The notes under the pieces were generated by a model. It was not told the DNA's origin and did not search any database. It saw only the letters and a list, made by a program, of their open reading frames with translations. The translations under genes and the position numbers were made by a program. This document shows positions 24,047 through 31,794 of a stretch of 48,879 nucleotides of DNA, piece after piece; the stretch's first letter is position 1, and every line of letters begins with the position of its first letter. Where the stretch lies: positions 1 to 48,879 of the forward strand of contig JACPQR010000185.1 in the NCBI GenBank assembly GCA_016190375.1, written 5' to 3'. Source of the DNA: Deltaproteobacteria bacterium. GTDB lineage: Bacteria; Myxococcota_A; Polyangia; JACPQR01.

Positions 24047-25173
24047 CCGGGCTGGTGGTCGCCGGGGCGGGCGCCGGCGGCTGGTCGGCGTTCTGGACCC
24101 TGTACGACCCCGAGGTGCGCGTCGCGCCCCCGCTGGTCGTGGTCCGGCCGAGGCGCACGACCTCCGCGCGCGTACGGCTCGCGCTGGCGGGCGACTTCGC
24201 GCCCACGGACGCGGCGATGAAGATCATCCGCAGGCGCGGATACCGATACCCATACGAGGCGACGGCGCGCATCCTTCGAGATGCCGACGTCTCCTTCGCG
24301 AACCTCGAGGCGCCGGTCACCGGGAGCCCGGAGATCTTTCCGCTTCCCAAGCGGTGGATCTACGCCGTCGACCCGGCTGCCACCGAGGCCTGGCGATGGC
24401 TGGGTCTCGACGTCGTGAGCCTGGCCAACAACCACGTGACCGATCACCGCGACCGCGGGGTCCTGGACACCGTTCGCCACCTCGATGCGGCAGGCATCGC
24501 CCACGTCGGCGCCGGAGCCGGCGAGGGCGCGGCGCGTCGGCCCGTCGTCTTCGACGTGGGAGGGACCCGCGTGGGATTCCTCGCGTACCTCGAGGATCGC
24601 GCGCAGTACAACCTGTACTTCCGAGCCTTCGCGGTCGGCGACGGGGTCGGCTGCGCCAGGTTCGGCCTGCGCGACCTGACCGAGGACGTGCGTCGCCTTC
24701 GGCGCGAGGTCGACGTCCTCGTCGTCAGCGTCCACTGGGGAGACAACTACCGGCCGATCACCGCTTCGCAGCGGGAGATGGCGCGGCACCTGGCCGACCT
24801 CGGCGTCGACGTGGTCGCGGGGCACCATCCGCACGACGTGCAGGGAGTCGAGGTCCGCGGCAAGACGGTCATCCTGTACTCGCTCGGGAACTACGCCTGG
24901 GGCGCGATCGGCCACGACACGCTCAGGGTCGGCACGATCGCGCGGATCGACCTCGTGCCACGCAAGGGCGACGCGCCCGCGCGGCTATCGGCCGTGGAGC
25001 TTCTCCCGATCGTCACGCAGAACAGGTTCGTCCGCTTCCGGCCCCGGCGCATCGAGGCCGGCGAGGTCCGGTGGCTCGAACCGCTCCTCGCCGAGAGCCG
25101 CGCGCTCGGCACCCCGGTCGAGCTCGACGGGACCACGATCCGCGTGGGGCTCAATACAGATCAGAACCTGTAG
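24016..25173 (+). CDS. CapA-family (PgsA-like) metallophosphatase-fold protein
   Basis: 385 aa. An N-terminal membrane anchor (MWRRWALRTLTGLVVAGAGAGG) is followed by the CapA/PGA_cap pattern: LALAGDFAP, SFANLEAPV, VSLANNHVTDH, VSVHWGDNY and AGHHPHDVQG, then YSLGNYAW. These Asp/Asn/His residues form the metal centre of calcineurin-like enzymes. CapA proteins take part in poly-gamma-glutamate export or synthesis, but the rest of a cap operon is absent here, so its substrate is open. It starts 31 bp inside the upstream kinase gene, and its stop overlaps the convergent gene by 13 bp. Confidence 0.9.
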   Translation: MWRRWALRTLTGLVVAGAGAGGWSAFWTLYDPEVRVAPPLVVVRPRRTTSARVRLALAGDFAPTDAAMKIIRRRGYRYPYEATARILRDADVSFANLEAPVTGSPEIFPLPKRWIYAVDPAATEAWRWLGLDVVSLANNHVTDHRDRGVLDTVRHLDAAGIAHVGAGAGEGAARRPVVFDVGGTRVGFLAYLEDRAQYNLYFRAFAVGDGVGCARFGLRDLTEDVRRLRREVDVLVVSVHWGDNYRPITASQREMARHLADLGVDVVAGHHPHDVQGVEVRGKTVILYSLGNYAWGAIGHDTLRVGTIARIDLVPRKGDAPARLSAVELLPIVTQNRFVRFRPRRIEAGEVRWLEPLLAESRALGTPVELDGTTIRVGLNTDQNL

Positions 25174-25856
25174 GCGGCGCCCACGCCCAGGACCGGGACC
25201 TTGATGTAGGTCGTGAACGTGTCGTCGAGGTACTCCTCGAGATCGTCGGCGGCCTGATCGAGCTGAGGCTGCAAGCGCGGCGCCTGCGCCTCGGCCGTCA
25301 CCGTCGTCGTGGACGCGAAGCACTGCAGGTACGACAGCGTGGCGCGCACGACCAGCCGATCCCAGAAGACGAAGCGCCACCCGACGCCGATCTGGAAGTT
25401 GTGCACCGTCGCATCGATCGGGACCTCGCGCGCCTGCGAGCTCGAGAAGCTCTTGCCGCTCGCCGCCTCCGCCACCTCGGCGGTCGACAGCCCGCCGCCG
25501 AGGGCGGCCAGCGTGTAGCCGGCGAGCACCTCGAACCCGGCGCGCTCGAACGGTCGATAGCCGGCGGCGAGCCGCAGCACGAACGAGTCCTGCAGGGCGG
25601 CCTCGACGAGCTCGGCGGTCGTCTCGTCGTAGCCCCCGAACGCGATGACGATGTCGTTGATGAGGTCCACGTACGGCGACGGCAGCCAGCCGACCGAAAC
25701 ATGCGCGAGGATCCGGTAGGGAAGCTCCGCCGTCGCCTCGGCGCCCACCGACACCGGCACCGCAGTGCCCAGGCCGAGGTCGAGGCGCATCGGCTCGCCG
25801 CGCGCGCTCGCCGGGGCAAGAAGGAGCGCCGCAACAAGAGCACATGGGGCAAGCAT
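25161..25856 (-). CDS. Outer-membrane beta-barrel protein
   Basis: 231 aa. Signal peptide MLAPCALVAALLLAPASARG/EP. The mature protein shows amphipathic strands typical of small barrels (LDLGLGTAVPVSVGAEATAEL, AHVSVGWLP, FVLRLAAGYRP, FEVLAGYTLAAL, IGVGWRFVF, VVRATLSYL). It ends VPVLGVGAAYRF, with the terminal Phe of BAM-recognised proteins. A helical, acidic insert (residues about 195-215) precedes the last strand. GTG 25865 is an alternative start three codons upstream. No specific family is recognised. Confidence 0.85.
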   Translation of the reverse strand: MLAPCALVAALLLAPASARGEPMRLDLGLGTAVPVSVGAEATAELPYRILAHVSVGWLPSPYVDLINDIVIAFGGYDETTAELVEAALQDSFVLRLAAGYRPFERAGFEVLAGYTLAALGGGLSTAEVAEAASGKSFSSSQAREVPIDATVHNFQIGVGWRFVFWDRLVVRATLSYLQCFASTTTVTAEAQAPRLQPQLDQAADDLEEYLDDTFTTYIKVPVLGVGAAYRF

Positions 25857-25945
25857 GTTCCTCACGATCGTGACGATACGACAGGACGCGCCCGTCTGTG
25901 TCGCCAGATCGCGCGGTGAGGACCGTTTGCACGCGCCCGAGAGAG

Positions 25946-26024
25946 TGAACAGGAAGACGCGAAGACACGAAGGAAGATTTCGGTCCGGTCCTTCCCTCCT
26001 TCCCGCCTTCCTGTTCAACCTCCG
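25946..26024. repeat. Hairpin-forming intergenic repeat containing copy B
   Basis: Left arm 25946-25976 (TGAACAGGAAGACGCGAAG onward) pairs imperfectly with 25989-26020 (minus: TGAACAGGAAGGCGGGAAGG) across a short loop. The right arm plus a few more bases (to 26024) is nearly identical to 4134-4169. It lies in the gap between the divergent barrel protein and protease genes. Confidence 0.7.
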
Positions 26025-26050
26025 GGTCGCCGCGCTCGGTGTCACACGGC

Positions 26051-26800
26051 ATGCGCCTTGCCCTTCCTCGATGCATGGCCCGCGCGGCCGCCGTCGTGCT
26101 TCTGGTCGGGCTGGCGGCTTGCTGGAGCGGTCAGGACGAGCCGTCGATCTGCGCGGCGCGGGAAGGGGGCCTCGCCGGGGGGCTCGCCGGTGGGGCGTGG
26201 CCGGCCGTGGGACTCGTGCGCGTGGGCCGCGAGCTCTGCACCGGGACGCTGGTCGCGCCACGGGTCGTCGTCTCGGCGCGACACTGCGTGGACCTCGGGA
26301 CGACGCCCGGCGAGGTCGAGTTCCTCACGGGCCGGCAGGGCGAGGAGCTCGAGGCGGTCGGGTCGGATCTCCTCTGGACCGACGGCGAGGATCTCATCGC
26401 GGTCGTACTGGACCGCGCTCCCTCCGTCGAGCCCGCGCCATTCCGCACCACGCCCATGGCCCGAGAGGCGATCGGCTCGGAGGTCACGCTGGTGGGCTAC
26501 GGCACCACGCGACCCGACGCGAACGACCACGGGGTGAAGCGGTCGGGAACCGCGAGCATCGAGGTCGTCGACGATCTCACGTTCGTGGTCGAGATCCGGT
26601 TCGACGGCCAGGCCGCACCGTGCTTCGGAGACTCGGGCGGACCGGCGCTCCTCGACGGGCAGGTGGCGGGCGTCCTGTCCGGGGGCGACCCCGCCTGCGC
26701 GGGTCGCGGCGACGTCTACATGAGGTTCGACCGCCACGTGGAGCTGGTCGAAGAGGCCATCGCCGCCTCCCTCGAGGTCGAGACCGGCGTGTGTCGGTGA
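26051..26800 (+). CDS. Trypsin-like (S1) serine protease, lipoprotein
   Basis: 249 aa from ATG 26051. GTG 26039 and ATG 26075 are alternatives. The lipobox is LAAC. The catalytic triad motifs are visible: His in VVSARHCVDLG, Asp in EDLIAVVLD and Ser in CFGDSGGPALL, with GYGTT between. There is no obvious R-IVGG activation site, but AGGAWPAVGLV takes its place. I infer a surface-anchored endopeptidase, likely active without zymogen cleavage. It is followed by two envelope genes on the same strand, 13 bp and then a 4-nt overlap away. Confidence 0.9.
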   Translation: MRLALPRCMARAAAVVLLVGLAACWSGQDEPSICAAREGGLAGGLAGGAWPAVGLVRVGRELCTGTLVAPRVVVSARHCVDLGTTPGEVEFLTGRQGEELEAVGSDLLWTDGEDLIAVVLDRAPSVEPAPFRTTPMAREAIGSEVTLVGYGTTRPDANDHGVKRSGTASIEVVDDLTFVVEIRFDGQAAPCFGDSGGPALLDGQVAGVLSGGDPACAGRGDVYMRFDRHVELVEEAIAASLEVETGVCR

Positions 26801-26813
26801 TAGTGTTCGCCCG

Positions 26814-27314
26814 ATGCGGGCCAAGCTCCAGCTCGCGTGCCTCGCTGCCGCGGCGGCCGCGAGCCTCGCGACCTCCGCTCCCCGCGGGTTCCGGAGCTAC
26901 CCCGCGTGGCGCCCCCACCAGGTCAACCACGTGGTTGGCGGATCGGTGGTCGGCGTCTGGGCCGCGCGTTCCGGGCGCGAGGGAGTCGGGATCGTCGTGC
27001 AGGTTCGCCAGGCGTACCAGCCCGGCGCAGGCGAGGGCATGCTGGTCGTCGACAGCGCGTCGACGGTCCTCGAGCTGGGGCGACGCAGGATCCGGCCCGG
27101 ACGCGTCGTCCCGGGCCCGTCCCCCGGTGGCGCGTCCCGGACCTATCTGGTGTTCCGCTTCGACGGCCTCGGCTCGTGGAACGCCGGCGAGCGCAGCGCG
27201 AGGCTGCGACTCGCTCTGGTCGTCGGGGGCGCGCCGCGCGAGCTCCTGGTCGATCTGGGGCAGTCGCGGCTGTCGGCGCACGGGACGCGAACCGATCCGA
27301 GCGTGGCCAGATGA
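26814..27314 (+). CDS. Exported protein of unknown function
   Basis: 166 aa. Signal peptide MRAKLQLACLAAAAAASLATSA. The mature part looks all-beta (VGGSVVGVWAARSGREGVGIVVQVRQAY, YLVFRFDGLG, RLRLALVVGG) and has few cysteines. No family is recognised. It lies 13 bp after the protease and its stop overlaps the next start (ATGA), so the three genes probably form one transcript. Confidence 0.75.
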   Translation: MRAKLQLACLAAAAAASLATSAPRGFRSYPAWRPHQVNHVVGGSVVGVWAARSGREGVGIVVQVRQAYQPGAGEGMLVVDSASTVLELGRRRIRPGRVVPGPSPGGASRTYLVFRFDGLGSWNAGERSARLRLALVVGGAPRELLVDLGQSRLSAHGTRTDPSVAR

Positions 27315-27919
27315 GAACCTCGAGCCTGGCGCGCGTGGCAGCCGTCGCCCTCCAGGTCGGGTGCCTCGGCACCGTCATTCACCTCGATCGCAACGCTCCG
27401 GGAAGCGCCGCGCTGGAGGTTCCGCCACCCGATGATCTGCCGGTCGGCAGCGCGATCGATCCGGCCGATCCCGGCGAACGGCTCGTCGCCGTCGTCCCCG
27501 AGCTGACCGCCGGCGGCGGATACTGGAGCGGGTCATGGTCGGCCGCCTCGAGCGCCCAGCTCGCCTTCTTCTACGGCGACCGCCTCCGCAGTCACTACTC
27601 CGACGACCTGCCGTTCGGCGACAACCGCGTCGCTCCGTTTCGATCTCTGGGGGCCGCCGTGGGCTTCGACCTCCTGGCGCCCGGCGGCGGCACCCGGAGG
27701 CTGACCGCGTCGGTTCGAATCGCCGAGGCCGTGGGCGGCGCCGAGCTCGGGTGGGGTCTCGAGCCCGGTCCCGGCGAGCACTCCTTCTTCCTGGGCGGCT
27801 ACATCGCGGGCTGGGCGCGGTTCTTCTACGTGAGGCTGCTCTACGGCCTCGGCCGCGACTTCGGCTTCGAGTCGGGCGTCGCGCTCGACTACGCCCTCAC
27901 CTGGGTCTGGAGCAAGTGA
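27311..27919 (+). CDS. Probable outer-membrane or lipoprotein barrel-like protein
   Basis: 202 aa. Start at ATG 27311 in an ATGA overlap. N-terminus MRTSSLARVAAVALQVGC suggests a lipoprotein, though the lipobox (QVGC) is poor. The rest has alternating hydrophobic strands rich in Gly and aromatics (AQLAFFYGDRL, LGAAVGFDLLAP, FFLGGYIAGWARFFYVRLLYGL, VALDYALTWVW), as in beta-barrels. Cargo is unknown; it is likely exported with the preceding two products. It is convergent with the kinase gene ending at 27921. Confidence 0.78.
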   Translation: MRTSSLARVAAVALQVGCLGTVIHLDRNAPGSAALEVPPPDDLPVGSAIDPADPGERLVAVVPELTAGGGYWSGSWSAASSAQLAFFYGDRLRSHYSDDLPFGDNRVAPFRSLGAAVGFDLLAPGGGTRRLTASVRIAEAVGGAELGWGLEPGPGEHSFFLGGYIAGWARFFYVRLLYGLGRDFGFESGVALDYALTWVWSK

Positions 27920-27920
27920 G

Positions 27921-29771
27921 CTACCTGAGCTTCACCATCCTGCGCACGTCCTCGCCCGGGCCGATGCGCACCGTGAAGCGCTTTCGTGCGCCCACGATCG
28001 AGTTATGGAGCTCCACGGTGTGATTGCCCGCGGGGAGACGGATCGCGGCGGCCGGAGTGGTCAGCCCAGTCGGGCGTCCGTCGATCGTGATGCGTGCCCA
28101 GGGATCCGACGAGACGCTCAGCGAACCGAAGCGCTGTGCGCCGCCGGAGCGCGACTCGGCCTTCGATCGTGGGATCGTTCCCGCGGCCTCGGGCGGGCGG
28201 CTCGACCCCCGCTCCTGGGCCGGCGGGGGTGGAGCGCTCGGCATCTCGGGCGACAGCGGAACGTGGACCGCCAGGCGCGAGCCCGAGGCGACCTCGACGG
28301 TCCGCTCGGCCGCGAGGAACCCCGGGCTCGTGGCGCGCAGGCGGTGCGAGCCGGGCGCGACCTCCCGAACGGTCGGGCTCGTGCCAATCGGCCGACCGTC
28401 GACCTCGAGCGACGCGCCGCTCGGGCTCGTCGACAGCGCGACGATCGTCGGTGAAGCGCCCGCGCTGCGTTCGGCCGGGCGCTCGCGGACCATCCTGGTG
28501 GCCAGGGCGGCGACCGTGCCGCTGAGCGCCCCGAAGACGAGCGCGAGGACGATCCAGCTCCGTTGGGGTCGTCTCCCCGCCGCAGCCGCACCGGCCGCGC
28601 GCGGCGCCGGAATCGGATCGACGATCCGCACCTCGATCGTCCCGTCCTCGATCTTCGACAGGACGATGTTGGTTCCCTCGCTGAACGGCTCGGTCGAGCC
28701 CGCCCCGGCGATGGCGCGGGCACGCTGTCGCACGATGCCGTCGAGGCCGTCCGGCCCTCTCACCGCACCGGCTGCTCGCCGCGAGCCGCCGGCCGCCTCC
28801 GAAGCGCCGTCGACCTCGGCGCGCACGAGCGCGGCCAGCGTTCGCGCCGAGAGTAGGATCCCGGCGCGATGCGCCAGGTCCTCGAGCGTGCCGAGCATCG
28901 CTCCCGGTGTCTCGAAGCGATCCGAGCGCTCGCGTGCGAGCGCTCGCCGCAACACCGAATCGAGCTCCGCGGGCATTGCAAGCCCGGGATCGAGGGGCGG
29001 AAGGCGCGCGTCGTCGACGTTCATCCGGACCGCGGTGAAGCTCCTCGCGTCGTACGGCGTGGCCCCCGAGAGCGCCCTGTAGAGCACCGCGCCCACGGAG
29101 AAGACGTCCGCGCGCGCGTCGAGAGGCTCTCCCCACGCTTGCTCCGGCGACATGTACCCGGCCGTCCCTGCCAGCCGGCGCACGCCGAGGTCGTGGGCCT
29201 GGAACGCTGCCTTGGCGATGCCGAAGTCGGCGATCTTCACCTCGCCGTCGCGCGAGCACAGGAGGTTCGAGGGCTTGATGTCGCAGTGGACGATCCTGAG
29301 CGGATGCCCCGCGTCGTCGACTCGCCCCTGGGCGTGGGCGAGCCCCTTCAAGGTCTCGATCGCGACGTAGAGAGCCACCTGGGGAGGCAGGCGCTCCGAC
29401 GGCATCGTGCCGAGCAGCCGCTGCAGGTCCACACCGTCGACGTACTCCATGACGAGGACGTGCTCGTCGCCGAGGACGCCGAAGTCGAAGACCTGGACGA
29501 TGTTCGCGTGGCTCAGGGCGAGCGCCGTCCGCGCCTCCTCGACGAAGAGCGTCTTGCCCCGGTCGCCGGCCCGCGGGAGGATCCGCTTGATCGCGACTCG
29601 CTTGACGACGCCGTGTGCGCCGAGCGATTCGGCGAGGAAGACCTCACCCATTCCGCCCGACGCGAGCCGCCGCAGGATCCGGTAGCGCCCCGCCGCGGCC
29701 TGCGCGCCTGGCTCGCGCGGATCGTCCGTGGCCTGCGGTTCGTTGACCTCGTGGGAGGCGGTGGCTACCAT
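27921..29771 (-). CDS. Membrane Ser/Thr protein kinase with two PEGA domains and HCD in place of HRD
   Basis: 616 aa from ATG 29771, with GAGGG 5 nt upstream. Kinase domain about residues 30-300: glycine loop ASGGMGEV, Lys62 (VAIKRI), catalytic loop HCDIKPSN (162-169), DFG 182-184 and SPE 208-210. The catalytic Asp, Lys and Asn are present, but the HRD Arg is Cys. One transmembrane helix lies at about 405-426. Two PEGA domains (about 443-505 and 548-610) lie outside; PEGA modules are thought to act at the cell surface. It is divergent from a lipoprotein that also carries a PEGA domain, separated by 47 bp, which suggests a shared promoter region and function. Confidence 0.93.
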   Translation of the reverse strand: MVATASHEVNEPQATDDPREPGAQAAAGRYRILRRLASGGMGEVFLAESLGAHGVVKRVAIKRILPRAGDRGKTLFVEEARTALALSHANIVQVFDFGVLGDEHVLVMEYVDGVDLQRLLGTMPSERLPPQVALYVAIETLKGLAHAQGRVDDAGHPLRIVHCDIKPSNLLCSRDGEVKIADFGIAKAAFQAHDLGVRRLAGTAGYMSPEQAWGEPLDARADVFSVGAVLYRALSGATPYDARSFTAVRMNVDDARLPPLDPGLAMPAELDSVLRRALARERSDRFETPGAMLGTLEDLAHRAGILLSARTLAALVRAEVDGASEAAGGSRRAAGAVRGPDGLDGIVRQRARAIAGAGSTEPFSEGTNIVLSKIEDGTIEVRIVDPIPAPRAAGAAAAGRRPQRSWIVLALVFGALSGTVAALATRMVRERPAERSAGASPTIVALSTSPSGASLEVDGRPIGTSPTVREVAPGSHRLRATSPGFLAAERTVEVASGSRLAVHVPLSPEMPSAPPPPAQERGSSRPPEAAGTIPRSKAESRSGGAQRFGSLSVSSDPWARITIDGRPTGLTTPAAAIRLPAGNHTVELHNSIVGARKRFTVRIGPGEDVRRMVKLR

Positions 29772-29818
29772 CGCGCCCTCGGAAAAGGATATCCCTGTCC
29801 GTCCGCACCTGTCACCGA

Positions 29819-30943
29819 ATGCCCGACGCGCTCGTGCCGCTCTTCTTGCTCGCGGCCTGCGGCGGTGCGGCGGGCCGGACCGGGCTCGAGTCGGCGGTCG
29901 TGGTCCTGGACGACGACGGCCCCCGCGCCGCCCTCGAGTCGGCCCTGGAGCGACGCGGCGTCGAGGTGACCGTGCTCCCGGCGCCACCCGCCCGCGAGGG
30001 AGCCGAGCCAGTCGCCCGGCCGCGCCGGCTCCTCGAGCAGGCCCGCGAGGCGCAGCAGGCTTTTCGCGAGGCCGAGGCGCTCGAGAAGCTGGCCACCGTC
30101 GAGGGCGTCCTGGCCCAGGACGGAGTGCGCACGGCCGACAGGTCGCTCTTCGCGGAGGCAGGCTTCCTCAGGGCGTGGATCCATCTGTCGGGCGGCCGGC
30201 CCCGAGAGGCGGAGCGGGCGGCCGCGGACGCGCTGGTGTTCGCGAGCGCCGCGGACCCTGCACCGGCGCGCTTCCCGCCAGAGGTCGTGGAGCTGGCGGC
30301 GCGCCTGCGGGCCACCACGGGAACGGCGACGTTGCGGGTCGAGGCGCCGACCGTCCCAGCGTCCGTTTCGATCGACGGCAGATCCGTGGGGCTGACTCCC
30401 GTCGAGGCCGGCGGTCTCGCCGCGGGCGGCCACTTCGTCACGGTCGAGGCGTCCGGCTACCGAGTGATCTCGGATCGCGTCGAGCTGGGACCGGGAGCGC
30501 GCGTGATTCGCAGGTACACGCCCGAGCCCTCGAGCGCCCCCGAGCTGGCCCTGGCGATCGCGACGGCCGCGCCCGCCGCGCGCACCGCCGTCGCGCGGCG
30601 CCTCGCGGCGGCGCTGGGCCAGGACTCGGTGCTCGTGGCGGCCGCCTCGCGAGCCGGAGGCGAGCTCCGGCTGAGCGGCGAGCTCGTGGCTCGAGACGGG
30701 CGGACCGTTCGGGCCCAGGCGCGCGGAGCGAACGCCCAGGTCGCTGCCGAGCGTCTGGTCTCGCGGTTCCTCGAGACGCCCGTGTCGCGTTCCTTCTTCG
30801 CGGAGCCGCTCGTGTGGATCGCGACGGGCGTGCTCCTGGCGGGGGCAGCCGGCGTCACTCTCTTCCTGCTCCTGCCCGCCGACGACCCGTCGGTTCAGGG
30901 CGGCGACGGCACGGGCTCGGTCACATGCTGCGACGTGCGCTGA
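29819..30943 (+). CDS. PEGA-domain lipoprotein with C-terminal membrane helix
   Basis: 374 aa. Lipobox LAAC (Cys14). A helical repeat-like part (about 60-150: LEQAREAQQAFREAEALEKL) is followed by a PEGA domain (about 160-230: TATLRVEAPTVPASVSIDG, GLTPVEAGGLAAGGHFVTVEASGY). It ends with a hydrophobic helix (WIATGVLLAGAAGVTLFLLLP) and a short CCDVR tail. The layout resembles the helper proteins found beside myxobacterial kinases. It overlaps the next gene by 19 bp. Confidence 0.87.
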   Translation: MPDALVPLFLLAACGGAAGRTGLESAVVVLDDDGPRAALESALERRGVEVTVLPAPPAREGAEPVARPRRLLEQAREAQQAFREAEALEKLATVEGVLAQDGVRTADRSLFAEAGFLRAWIHLSGGRPREAERAAADALVFASAADPAPARFPPEVVELAARLRATTGTATLRVEAPTVPASVSIDGRSVGLTPVEAGGLAAGGHFVTVEASGYRVISDRVELGPGARVIRRYTPEPSSAPELALAIATAAPAARTAVARRLAAALGQDSVLVAAASRAGGELRLSGELVARDGRTVRAQARGANAQVAAERLVSRFLETPVSRSFFAEPLVWIATGVLLAGAAGVTLFLLLPADDPSVQGGDGTGSVTCCDVR

Positions 30944-31794
30944 CATTGGCCGTGGCGCTCGGCACGGGTTGCGGGGACGGCCAGGGCTCGAATCCGATCC
31001 CCCAGAGCCGCCTCTTGCTCGAGTTCGGCGCCGGGTGCGACGGCGGGTGCGACGTCGACATCTCGTGCATCGAGGCGCTGTCGATCCGGGTGTGGAGCGA
31101 GACCGGCGGCGAGCGCGAAACGTGCCTGACTGGCGACGATCTCGACGGCGTGACGACGGGATGCAGCCTGCGCGAGCTGGATCTGGTGGTCCCGACGGGC
31201 GCGCCGGCGTCCTCGACGATCGTGGCCCTCGTCCAGGGCTTCTCGGGCGATGCCCCCGACTGCGCGCCGCGCGAGGACGAACCGGCGCGGCTCCTCTTCT
31301 CGGGGATCTCGCCCGCCGCGCTGCTCGGCGAGGGCCTCTACGTGCCCCTGGGTTGCACCGCCGGCTGCGCCGCGCCCCCCGACGGCTGCGACGACGTCGA
31401 CTGCGACGACGACTCGACGTGCTGCGCGGGGGTCTGCGCCAACGAGGACGCGATGCTCCACTGCGTCGAGTGCTTCACGCCGTGCGACCCGTGGCGGGCG
31501 GATAGCTGCAACGGGGACGAGTGCCTCTGCGGGGACGACCCTCCCTGCGGGGCGAACGAGACGTGCTGCGCCGGCCGATGCGTCGGCGCCGGCACCTGCG
31601 CCGAACTCCTCTGTCCTTTCGAGTCCGAGGACGGCTGCCTCGATCCGGCGAGCGATCGGGAGGCCTGCGGAGGCGGCGGCCACATCGACTCCTGCGGGTC
31701 GGGAGCCGATGGGTGCGTCGGAGGAGGCTGCGTCTGCGGTGGCGGGCCCGAGTGCCCGTCGGGCCGGTCGTGCGATGATGGCGATTGCGGATGA
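30925..31794 (+). CDS. Cys-rich exported protein, probable lipoprotein
   Basis: 289 aa from ATG 30925, inside the end of the previous gene. The N-terminus MLRRALTLAVALGTGC is a short signal with an imperfect lipobox (GTGC). The first 140 residues form a beta-type domain (RLLLEFGAGCDGGCDVDISC, LSIRVWSETGG, STIVALVQGF). The rest is made of Cys modules (CDDVDCDDDSTCCAGVC, CGANETCCAGRCVGAGTC, CVCGGGPECPSG). Ligand is unknown. The stop overlaps the start of the FHA-sigma54 activator gene (ATGA), so a surface protein and a regulator are co-expressed. Confidence 0.85.
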   Translation: MLRRALTLAVALGTGCGDGQGSNPIPQSRLLLEFGAGCDGGCDVDISCIEALSIRVWSETGGERETCLTGDDLDGVTTGCSLRELDLVVPTGAPASSTIVALVQGFSGDAPDCAPREDEPARLLFSGISPAALLGEGLYVPLGCTAGCAAPPDGCDDVDCDDDSTCCAGVCANEDAMLHCVECFTPCDPWRADSCNGDECLCGDDPPCGANETCCAGRCVGAGTCAELLCPFESEDGCLDPASDREACGGGGHIDSCGSGADGCVGGGCVCGGGPECPSGRSCDDGDCG

